In this document: piece after piece, positions 29,403 to 37,432 of the stretch
Position numbering within the stretch: the stretch's first letter is position 1
Layout of the letters: every line of letters begins with the position of its first letter
From: Flavobacteriaceae bacterium
Lineage (GTDB): Bacteria; Bacteroidota; Bacteroidia; Flavobacteriales; Flavobacteriaceae
Assembly (NCBI GenBank): GCA_947448525.1
Contig: CANFNV010000001.1
Coordinates: forward strand, 1-64,000
DNA: 64,000 nucleotides
Direction: 5' to 3'
Notes under the pieces: model-generated
What the model saw: only the letters and a program-made list of their open reading frames with translations
Databases searched by the model: none
Told to the model about the DNA's origin: nothing
Translations under genes and position numbers: made by a program

Positions 29403-30877
29403 TTTTTTGATTTATTTGGATTAGTTACGTGCTTTTTTAAAATTCGTTTTCCTTCTTCTTTAACATCATCTTTCTTTCTAAAACTCCACACAATATCACT
29501 AGCTTGTTTTCGGGTTTCATCAATATCTACAATAGGAAACGGATAATCTTTCCCAATTTCACAGTTGTAAAATTGTTGTTCTATAGTATTCAATTTCCAA
29601 GGTTCATGAATTAATTCCACTGGTATTTGATCTAATTCGGGTATCCATTTTTTGATGAAAATCCCCTCTGAATCGTGCTCTTCGGAATTTTTAATTGGAT
29701 TATAAATTCTGATGGTATTAATTCCGGTAGTACCCGATTGCATTTGTATCTGCGGGTAATGAATACCGGGTTCATAATCTAAAAATTGTCGCGCTAAAAA
29801 ATGTAATTCGCGCCAATCTTGCCATAAATTGAACGTAAAAAAGGAAACCACCATAGCTCGCATTCTAAAATTGATGTAACCCGTTGTAGCCAAACATCGC
29901 ATACACGCATCCACAATAGGAACTCCCGTTTTACCTTCTTGCCACGCTTTTATATAGGTTTCATTTTTGGGTTTAATCAAAGAATCATAAGCTCGATTTG
30001 CATTTTCAAATTCCATTCGGCATTCGTCTTCAAATTTTTGTATAAAATGACAATGCCAATGCAGTCTTGAGACAAAATTCAATAGCGCTCTTTTGTTTTT
30101 GGAAGTTTCATAATGCTGATTAGTGTATTGATAAATCATTCGCATACTAATATTTCCGTAAGTTAAATAAGGAGATAATCGGCTGCAACCGGTTCGACTT
30201 AAATTTGGTTTTGAAATGTGCTTGCTGTAATTAACGTGACGTTCTTTTACAAAACTATTTAAATAACGCCAAGCCCAATATTCGCCACCTTGTTGGAAGT
30301 TTTTATTGCGGGTTGTAATTACTTCAGGAAGCGAATTTCCTTTTAATTTTGAATACAAATTTGAGTCTAAATTTTCAAATTGAAACGAATTCAATTCAAT
30401 AATTTTAGGTTCGGAACGCATCACTTGCTCCCATCGTTTATCCCAATTGCTTCTGGATTTTAGTTTTCTAACAACACCGTGCATTTGTGATTGGCTCCAG
30501 CGAATTTTATGAAAATCAAAAAAAGATTGCATTGCAACATCTCTATCAAAAGTGATTTTATTTCCAATTTCTTGATGAGAAAAAACCGATTTTATATCAT
30601 ATATTTTTTGAATTTCTTCAAAAACTGTTGCAACTTCACTATTAAAAAAAAAGATTTCACAGGATATTGTCTTCAATTTAGATTGCATTTCTTGGATGGA
30701 TTCATAAATAAACCTCCAATGACGCACATCGGAATCATCATAACTCATTACAGATGGCTCAAAAAAATACACTAATAAAACGGAAACACCCTCTTGTTGC
30801 GCCAAATAAAGTGGTTCGTGATCTGTAAAACGTAAATCACGTTTGAACCAAACAATATTTATAGATTTTTTATTCAA
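29399..30877 (-). CDS. Deoxyribodipyrimidine photolyase/cryptochrome
   Basis: '[39 protein letters not shown]'; '[20 protein letters not shown]'; '[77 protein letters not shown]'. Confidence 0.9.
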   Translation of the reverse strand: MNKKSINIVWFKRDLRFTDHEPLYLAQQEGVSVLLVYFFEPSVMSYDDSDVRHWRFIYESIQEMQSKLKTISCEIFFFNSEVATVFEEIQKIYDIKSVFSHQEIGNKITFDRDVAMQSFFDFHKIRWSQSQMHGVVRKLKSRSNWDKRWEQVMRSEPKIIELNSFQFENLDSNLYSKLKGNSLPEVITTRNKNFQQGGEYWAWRYLNSFVKERHVNYSKHISKPNLSRTGCSRLSPYLTYGNISMRMIYQYTNQHYETSKNKRALLNFVSRLHWHCHFIQKFEDECRMEFENANRAYDSLIKPKNETYIKAWQEGKTGVPIVDACMRCLATTGYINFRMRAMVVSFFTFNLWQDWRELHFLARQFLDYEPGIHYPQIQMQSGTTGINTIRIYNPIKNSEEHDSEGIFIKKWIPELDQIPVELIHEPWKLNTIEQQFYNCEIGKDYPFPIVDIDETRKQASDIVWSFRKKDDVKEEGKRILKKHVTNPNKSKK

Positions 30878-30879
30878 TT

Positions 30880-31521
30880 TTAAAGTAACGAAGTAATTTC
30901 TTTATCGGGTTTTGCGTAGCTTAATCGGTCTAATTGTATCGTTTTATGATAACTATCTAAACCTGAACAAGTGATGGTATTGGCTTTTTCTAAATCGATA
31001 AATCCATCATCGTGCAAACAATTTTCAGGTATATATATTTGAATAATTTCTCCAATAACTAGTATTGTGTTATTGATTAAAATATCCATTTTGTCTTTAA
31101 ATTCAACACCTAACTGAACATTACATGATGAAACAAAAGGTGCAATAAAATCATCTTTATATTCTGATTTCAAATTAGTTACTTCAAATTCAGAAACTGA
31201 AGAGTTATATCGAGCAGAAGTTTGATGGGCTTGTTTATAAATAGATTCATTGATATGATTTATTGTATAAAACCCTGTTTGAAGTATATTGTGAAGCGTA
31301 TCTCGTTCAGGTGGACTTGGACGAAATACCATTCCTATCAATGGGGGATTAGCTCCAATATGAAAAAAAGAACTGAATATTGCAAGATTTTCATTTCCGT
31401 TTTTATCAGCGGTTCCCACCAAGGCAACGCTTTTAAATCCGCCTAAACTATTAATTAAGTGAACTCGTTTTTGTTTTTCTAATTGCTCGATCTGAATTTT
31501 AGTAATATGTATTTTAGACAT
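30880..31521 (-). CDS. Flavin reductase family protein (FMN-binding split barrel)
   Basis: '[65 protein letters not shown]'. Confidence 0.88.
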   Translation of the reverse strand: MSKIHITKIQIEQLEKQKRVHLINSLGGFKSVALVGTADKNGNENLAIFSSFFHIGANPPLIGMVFRPSPPERDTLHNILQTGFYTINHINESIYKQAHQTSARYNSSVSEFEVTNLKSEYKDDFIAPFVSSCNVQLGVEFKDKMDILINNTILVIGEIIQIYIPENCLHDDGFIDLEKANTITCSGLDSYHKTIQLDRLSYAKPDKEITSLL

Positions 31522-31533
31522 TATCAATCGAAA

Positions 31534-31932
31534 TTATAATAAATGAATCCACTTTTTTTCACTGTTTAATTTGAACGTTCCAATGTGCTCTTTGTTCCAT
31601 TCGTTGGGCGCAATTAATGAAAGGGAATTAGTTCCATCTTCGTTTGTATACAAATGATAGATTTCACCAATTACGGGTTCAAATGAGAATTTAGAATTAT
31701 AAACCAATTCGTTCCATTCAAATTCTTTTATCAAATTTTCATATTGAATTTTAAGCTCATTAAACTTATTTTCAAACTCTTTATTGACATTCGTAATTCC
31801 CCTACTTTTCCATGAAATTACATCATCAACTCTAATTACAGGCGCGCCAACACTAGTTGAATAGGACAATGAACTGGCGTTATACCCATCTTTCTCAGTA
31901 AAAACAACGTTATCTGGTTTTTTACTTTCCAT
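31534..31932 (-). CDS. DUF2452 domain-containing protein
   Basis: 'NPDNVVFTEKDG'-type N-terminus; 'FEPVIGEIYHLYTNEDGTNSLSLIAPNEW'. Confidence 0.7.
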   Translation of the reverse strand: MESKKPDNVVFTEKDGYNASSLSYSTSVGAPVIRVDDVISWKSRGITNVNKEFENKFNELKIQYENLIKEFEWNELVYNSKFSFEPVIGEIYHLYTNEDGTNSLSLIAPNEWNKEHIGTFKLNSEKKWIHLL

Positions 31933-31934
31933 TT

Positions 31935-32261
31935 TTAGCGTTTAGAAATTTTATTATTCGAAATGGAACGTTGTAAATTGCATTTGAATCGATCAATTCC
32001 TTCCACTCGTTTAGAAACATGTTTTGTTTTGCAACTTTCAACCCGTTCGCGCCACAATTTGTAACTGCTAAATTTCAATTCTTTTTTCATTAAAGCTTTT
32101 ACTTCAGCTTCGCTTAATCCAAATTGAAATTTTATGGCATCAAATGGAGTTCGGTCTTCCCAAGCCATCTCAATGATTCTATCAATATGAATATCGGATA
32201 GTTTTTCTTTTTCTACGGGTGCAATAATGGATTTCAAAATATATTGTTTAATATTTATCAT
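31935..32261 (-). CDS. TIGR03643 family protein
   Basis: 'IDRIIEMAWEDRTPFDAIKFQFGLSEAEVKALMKKELKFSSYKLWRERV' is characteristic. Confidence 0.8.
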   Translation of the reverse strand: MINIKQYILKSIIAPVEKEKLSDIHIDRIIEMAWEDRTPFDAIKFQFGLSEAEVKALMKKELKFSSYKLWRERVESCKTKHVSKRVEGIDRFKCNLQRSISNNKISKR

Positions 32262-32358
32262 AATTAATTAAACAAAAGTAACGATTTTTAATCATTAATT
32301 CCGATTTAAAATAAAAAAATAAGTTAAATTGGAGTAAAATGAGATGAAATAATATCCT

Positions 32359-32366
32359 TATTTTTG
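32359..32366 (+). promoter_or_regulatory. Candidate -7 element TATTTTTG for aroB
   Basis: TAnnTTTG match 18 nt upstream of ATG 32385. The track's TTG start at 32364 falls inside it. Confidence 0.55.
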
Positions 32367-32384
32367 CAGAATATAACAAACAAT

Positions 32385-33446
32385 ATGCAATCAATTGAAG
32401 CAAACGGATATTCTATATATTTTAATAAAAAAGGATATGAAGCAATCAACCAAATACTAATTGATAATAAATACTCCACTATTTTTATTTTAGTAGACGA
32501 ACATACCAACGACTTTTGCTTGCCTAAATTTCTTTCAAATTTAGCTACTGAAATTGCCATTGAAATTATAGAAATTGAATCTGGTGAAGATGTTAAAAAC
32601 ATTACAACTTGCGTCGAAATATGGTCAATTTTATCGGAACTTGGTGCTGATAGAAAAAGTGTAATAATCAATCTGGGCGGGGGCGTAATTACTGATATTG
32701 GCGGATTTGTAGCTTCTACGTTTAAAAGAGGGATTGATTTTATTAATATTCCAACTACTTTATTAGGAATGGTTGATGCGTCAATTGGCGGTAAAAATGG
32801 TGTTGATTTAGGGAATTTAAAAAATCAAATCGGAATTATTAATGTACCGAAATTATTACTAATAGACCCTTCCTTTTTAGAAACATTATCGCAAAAAGAA
32901 ATGCGTTCTGGTTTGGCAGAAATGCTAAAACACGGTTTGATTTACGACAAAAAATATTGGAAACAATTTTTAGTTTTATCGAATATTGATTTTGCCGATT
33001 TTGATGCATTAATTTATCGTTCAATAGCAATTAAAAATGAAATAGTAAAACAAGATCCAACCGAAAACGGAATTAGAAAAGCATTAAATTTTGGCCACAC
33101 TTTGGGTCATGCCATAGAAAGTCATTTTTTAAAATCTGCAACCCCTTTACTTCATGGTGAAGCCATTGCTATTGGAATGATTTTAGAAAGTTATATTTCT
33201 AAAGAAAAAGGATTGTTATCGATTGATGAATTTCATCAAATAAAATATACTTTAACTGATATTTTTGAAAAACATAATTTTACAAAAAACGACATAGAAT
33301 TGATTCAAGATTTACTCATTCACGATAAAAAAAATGAGTATGGAAAAGTGCAATTTGCATTGATTAATGGTATAGGAAAAATAATTATCAATCAATCAGT
33401 TGAAAATCAATTAATTATAAAAAGTTTTGAGGAATATAAATCTTAA
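32385..33446 (+). CDS. aroB: 3-dehydroquinate synthase
   Basis: 'INLGGGVITDIGGFVASTFKRGIDFINIPTTLLGMVDASIGGKNGVDLGNLKNQIG', 'ALNFGHTLGHAIESH..PLLHGEAIAIGMILES'. Confidence 0.95.
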   Translation: MQSIEANGYSIYFNKKGYEAINQILIDNKYSTIFILVDEHTNDFCLPKFLSNLATEIAIEIIEIESGEDVKNITTCVEIWSILSELGADRKSVIINLGGGVITDIGGFVASTFKRGIDFINIPTTLLGMVDASIGGKNGVDLGNLKNQIGIINVPKLLLIDPSFLETLSQKEMRSGLAEMLKHGLIYDKKYWKQFLVLSNIDFADFDALIYRSIAIKNEIVKQDPTENGIRKALNFGHTLGHAIESHFLKSATPLLHGEAIAIGMILESYISKEKGLLSIDEFHQIKYTLTDIFEKHNFTKNDIELIQDLLIHDKKNEYGKVQFALINGIGKIIINQSVENQLIIKSFEEYKS

Positions 33447-33466
33447 TATTTTTTTTATAATTAATT

Positions 33467-33498
33467 TTGCAATTCGCTTATTTTATTTTTTACATTTG
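33467..33498 (+). promoter_or_regulatory. Candidate promoter TTG-N21-TACATTTG for the arginine decarboxylase leader
   Basis: TTG 33467-33469, TACATTTG 33491-33498. Confidence 0.5.
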
Positions 33499-33503
33499 CG
33501 GGG

Positions 33504-33683
33504 ATGATTAATAACAATAACACTAATACGAATAGCACTTTCACACTAAAAACCAATACTGGTTTTCAAGTTTTGTGTGTTGTTTTTTTGACATCAATTA
33601 GAACTATTTTAGGGCTTTTTTTAGAGATTATTAAATCGGAAACTGAAAAATTACCCATTGTGTATGCAAATATTAGAGTTTGA
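33504..33683 (+). CDS. Candidate 59 aa leader ORF upstream of arginine decarboxylase
   Basis: ATG..TGA: MINNNNTNTNSTFTLKTNTGFQVLCVVFLTSIRTILGLFLEIIKSETEKLPIVYANIRV. One residue short of the shortest ORF in the track. May instead be non-coding leader. Confidence 0.35.
   Translation: MINNNNTNTNSTFTLKTNTGFQVLCVVFLTSIRTILGLFLEIIKSETEKLPIVYANIRV
33542..33589 (+). promoter_or_regulatory. Nested hairpin plus T-tract in the speA-like leader (possible attenuator)
   Basis: CACAC-(TA)-AAAACCA-ATAC-TGGTTTT-(CAAGTTTT)-GTGTG, then TTGTTTTTTT. Confidence 0.45.
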
Positions 33684-33736
33684 ATTAAAGATTAATTTAA
33701 CTTCATTATTAATCCTTTTAAACTTTGCAAATAAAA

Positions 33737-35146
33737 ATGAACACAAAATACTTCGACTTAATCAACCAGACCTATTACTTTCCTCAAGAAGAATTTACTT
33801 TAAACAAAGAAAATGCGCTTCAATTTCATAACATTGATTTAATAAAATTAGTTGAACAATATGGAACTCCTTTAAAATTCACCTATTTACCTCAAATTTC
33901 CAACAACATTAAAAGAGCCAAAAACTGGTTTAGAAATGCTATGGAAAAAAACAAATATGAAGGAAAATATTATTATTGTTATTGCACCAAAAGCTCCCAT
34001 TTTGAATACATTATGAATGAAGCTTTTAAAAACAACATTCACATTGAAACTTCTTCGGCGTTCGACATAAATATTGTTGAAAATTTATTGGAAAACGGAA
34101 AAATAAATAAAAGTACTTATATTATTTGTAATGGTTTTAAAAGAGATCAATATATTACAAACATTGCGCGTTTGATTAACAAAGGACATAAAAATACCAT
34201 TCCAATCATTGATAATTATGAAGAATTGGATTTGCTTCAAGCCCAAATAAAAAGTAAATTTAAAATTGGCATTCGAATTGCAGCCGAAGAAGAACCAAAA
34301 TTTGAATTTTATACCTCCCGCTTGGGAATCGGATATAAAAACATTGTGGCATTTTACAAAAAACAAATTCAAGATAATGATAATCTAGAATTGAAAATGT
34401 TGCATTTTTTCATCAATACTGGAATTAACGATAATGCCTATTATTGGAATGAATTGGTAAAATGTATTAAAGTATATATTGCACTTAAAAAAGAGTGTCC
34501 AACATTAGATGGATTGAACATTGGAGGTGGTTTTCCTATCAAAAATTCATTAGCTTTTGAATATGATTACCAATACATGATTGACGAAATTATCAATCAA
34601 ATTAAAATTGCCTGTGACGAAGCCGAAGTAGATGTGCCTAATATTTTTACCGAATTTGGATCGTTTACTGTGGGAGAATCAGGTGGCGCTATTTATCAAG
34701 TTTTGTATCAAAAACAGCAAAACGATAGAGAAGCTTGGAATATGATTGATTCCTCATTCATTACTACTTTGCCCGACACTTGGGCAATTAACAAACGATT
34801 TATTATGTTGGCTATAAACCGTTGGAATGACACTTACGAAAGAGTTTTGTTGGGTGGAATGACTTGTGATAGTGATGACTATTACAACTCTGAACAAAAT
34901 ATGAACGCCATATATTTACCAAAATACAATAAAGAAAAACCGCTATATATAGGATTTTTCAATACTGGTGCTTATCAAGAAACCATTGGAGGTTATGGAG
35001 GACTGCACCACTGTTTGATACCGCAACCCAAACATATATTGATTGACAAAGATGAAAATGGCATCATTGCTACCGAAGTTTTCTCTGAACAACAAACGGC
35101 AGAAGATGTTTTGAAAATTTTAGGATATTCAAAAAAAGAGAAGTGA
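33737..35146 (+). CDS. speA: Arginine decarboxylase (PLP, alanine-racemase-fold)
   Basis: 'YYYCYCTKSSHFEYIMNEAFKNNIHIETSSAFDINIVENLL', 'LDGLNIGGGFPI', 'EFGSFTVGESGGAIYQVLYQKQ'. Start at ATG 33737 rather than the track's TTG 33725. Confidence 0.85.
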   Translation: MNTKYFDLINQTYYFPQEEFTLNKENALQFHNIDLIKLVEQYGTPLKFTYLPQISNNIKRAKNWFRNAMEKNKYEGKYYYCYCTKSSHFEYIMNEAFKNNIHIETSSAFDINIVENLLENGKINKSTYIICNGFKRDQYITNIARLINKGHKNTIPIIDNYEELDLLQAQIKSKFKIGIRIAAEEEPKFEFYTSRLGIGYKNIVAFYKKQIQDNDNLELKMLHFFINTGINDNAYYWNELVKCIKVYIALKKECPTLDGLNIGGGFPIKNSLAFEYDYQYMIDEIINQIKIACDEAEVDVPNIFTEFGSFTVGESGGAIYQVLYQKQQNDREAWNMIDSSFITTLPDTWAINKRFIMLAINRWNDTYERVLLGGMTCDSDDYYNSEQNMNAIYLPKYNKEKPLYIGFFNTGAYQETIGGYGGLHHCLIPQPKHILIDKDENGIIATEVFSEQQTAEDVLKILGYSKKEK

Positions 35147-35232
35147 AAAAAAATAAAATCTATTTGAAGTTTTAAAAAAAATAGTTTTTCTTTGAATTTC
35201 AAACCAAACATCATTAAAATAAAAATTAACAG

Positions 35233-35253
35233 AATCTGAAATAAATTCAGATT
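35233..35253 (+). promoter_or_regulatory. Perfect 8 bp hairpin just upstream of the deoxyhypusine synthase-like start codon
   Basis: AATCTGAA-ATAAA-TTCAGATT, 12 nt before ATG 35266. Confidence 0.5.
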
Positions 35254-35265
35254 AAAACAAAAAAA

Positions 35266-36240
35266 ATGAGCAAAGGACCAATAAGTCAGTTTATTGAGAA
35301 GCATTATCTTCATTTCAATTCAGCTGCTTTAGTAGATGCAGCCAAAGGATATGAGCAACATTTATTGGAAAACGGAAAAATGATGATCACCCTTGCTGGG
35401 GCGATGAGTACAGCCGAATTAGGTAAATCATTGGCCGAAATGATTCGTCAAGACAAAGTACATATTATTTCTTGTACAGGCGCCAATCTTGAAGAAGACA
35501 TTATGAATCTAGTAGCTCATAATTCTTATAAGAGAGTTCCAAATTACAGAGATTTAAGTCCGCAAGATGAATGGGATTTACTTGAAAATCATTACAATAG
35601 AGTTACCGATACATGCATACCTGAAGAGGAAGCTTTTAGAAGATTACAAAAACATATTCATCATATTTGGAAAGATGCAAATGATAAAGGAATTAGCTTT
35701 TTTCCACATGAATTTATGTATCAAATGTTGAATTCAGGAGTATTAGAACAATACTACGAAATTGATCCAAAAGATTCTTGGATGTTGGCTGCTGCCGAAA
35801 AAAACTTACCAATTGTAGTTCCTGGATGGGAAGACAGTACAATGGGAAATATTTTTGCATCCTATTGTATTAAAGGTGAATTTAAACCAACAACCATGAA
35901 AAGTGGTATTGAATACATGATGTGGTTGGCCGATTGGTATCCGAAAAATTCGGAAGGTAAAGGCGTTGGCTTCTTTCAAATTGGAGGTGGAATTGCCGGA
36001 GATTTCCCTATTTGCGTGGTACCAATGTTATATCAAGACATGGAAATGCACGATGTTCCTTTTTGGAGTTATTTCTGCCAAATTTCCGATTCAACAACAA
36101 GTTATGGTTCTTATTCTGGTGCGGTTCCAAATGAAAAAATTACTTGGGGTAAATTAGACATCCATACTCCAAAGTTCATAATTGAATCTGACGCAACTAT
36201 TGTTGCTCCACTAATTTTTGCTTATTTATTAGACCAATAA
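35266..36240 (+). CDS. Deoxyhypusine synthase-like family protein
   Basis: 'GKMMITLAGAMSTAELGKSLAEMIRQDKVHIISCTGANLEEDIMNLVAH', 'GVGFFQIGGGIAGDFPICVVPML', 'SYGSYSGAVPNEKITWGKLD'. Confidence 0.9.
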   Translation: MSKGPISQFIEKHYLHFNSAALVDAAKGYEQHLLENGKMMITLAGAMSTAELGKSLAEMIRQDKVHIISCTGANLEEDIMNLVAHNSYKRVPNYRDLSPQDEWDLLENHYNRVTDTCIPEEEAFRRLQKHIHHIWKDANDKGISFFPHEFMYQMLNSGVLEQYYEIDPKDSWMLAAAEKNLPIVVPGWEDSTMGNIFASYCIKGEFKPTTMKSGIEYMMWLADWYPKNSEGKGVGFFQIGGGIAGDFPICVVPMLYQDMEMHDVPFWSYFCQISDSTTSYGSYSGAVPNEKITWGKLDIHTPKFIIESDATIVAPLIFAYLLDQ

Positions 36241-36249
36241 AATAGATTT

Positions 36250-36618
36250 ATGAGAAGAGTTATTGTTGATTATGCAAAGCTAACAGGCGATATACTAAAC
36301 TTATTAGTTGATAAATTTCCTGAAGGTTATGACGATTCGGACATCATCCGTTTTAGAAATGCTCAAAATGAACTTATTGAAGCCGTTGAAGTACGAACCG
36401 ACGACACCGTTTATTTGGTAAAAGTGAGTACTAAATTGGCAAGCCGGATGGAAAAATTTGAAGAAGAAGATGATTTAGATGCTGTCATTGAACCCATCAT
36501 TCCTGTAGTTGGATTAGATGTTGAAGATGATGATTCAGAAGATGAAGAAACTTCAGATGATGATTTACTAAAAGACAAAGACGATGATGATGATGATGAA
36601 GAGGATAATGATGAATAA
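36250..36618 (+). CDS. Small protein with strongly acidic C-terminal tail
   Basis: '..VGLDVEDDDSEDEETSDDDLLKDKDDDDDDEEDNDE', 122 aa. 9 nt after the previous gene. Confidence 0.75.
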   Translation: MRRVIVDYAKLTGDILNLLVDKFPEGYDDSDIIRFRNAQNELIEAVEVRTDDTVYLVKVSTKLASRMEKFEEEDDLDAVIEPIIPVVGLDVEDDDSEDEETSDDDLLKDKDDDDDDEEDNDE

Positions 36619-36670
36619 AAAAAGTAAGCAGTAAAGATTCTAACAATTAATTAGTTTATACTATTATACA

Positions 36671-36714
36671 AAAAAAGTGTGAAAGTTAACTTATATAAAC
36701 TTACACACTTTTTT
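36671..36714. terminator. Bidirectional intrinsic terminator between convergent genes
   Basis: AAAAAAGTGTG-a-AAGTT ... AACTT-a-CACACTTTTTT. Confidence 0.85.
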
Positions 36715-36722
36715 ATTAAAGA

Positions 36723-37427
36723 TTATTTTTTTACCACTAATCGAAATCCTTCACCGTGAATATTTAAAATTTCAACCCCAGGATCTTCTTTTAGGTATTT
36801 CCTTAATTTAGCAATATAAACGTCCATGCTTCTAGATGTAAAATAGTTATCATCTCTCCATATTTTGGTTAAAGCTAATTCTCTGGGCATTAAATCTTCC
36901 ACATAAATTGCTAACATTTTTAACAATTCATTTTCTTTTGGTGACAATTTTATTGGCTCATTACCAGGTAATGTTAAAAAACGTAACTTAGAATTTAAAT
37001 GAAATTTTCCAATTTGGAACTCAAATTGAATATTTTCAGCTTTAGTTTCGGAAGATTTTCTTTGCATAATAGCTTTTATCTTCATCAATAAAACTTCCGA
37101 ATCAAAAGGTTTATTTAGATAATCGTCTGCTCCTACTTTGTATCCTTTCAAAACATCTTCTTTCATAGTCTTAGCAGTTAAGAAAACGATAGGCACATCC
37201 TTATTTTTCTCCCGTATTTCTTTAGCCAAAGTATAACCATCTTTGTAAGGCATCATTACATCTAAAATACACAAATCATAAGTGTCTTTTTTGAATTTTT
37301 CAAAACCTTCCATACCATTCTTAGCCAAAACAACATCAAAATCGTTTAGCATTAAATAGTCTTTAAGAATCGCACCAAAGTTTTGGTCGTCTTCTACTAA
37401 TAATATTTTTTTGTTTTCTTTTTCCAT
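36723..37427 (-). CDS. OmpR-family response regulator (RprY-like)
   Basis: 'KILLVEDDQNFGAILKDYLMLNDFDVVLAKNG...LCILDVMMPYKDGYTLAKEIR...VFLTAK...GADDYLNKPFD'; winged-helix C-term. Confidence 0.93.
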   Translation of the reverse strand: MEKENKKILLVEDDQNFGAILKDYLMLNDFDVVLAKNGMEGFEKFKKDTYDLCILDVMMPYKDGYTLAKEIREKNKDVPIVFLTAKTMKEDVLKGYKVGADDYLNKPFDSEVLLMKIKAIMQRKSSETKAENIQFEFQIGKFHLNSKLRFLTLPGNEPIKLSPKENELLKMLAIYVEDLMPRELALTKIWRDDNYFTSRSMDVYIAKLRKYLKEDPGVEILNIHGEGFRLVVKK

Positions 37428-37432
37428 AATTT

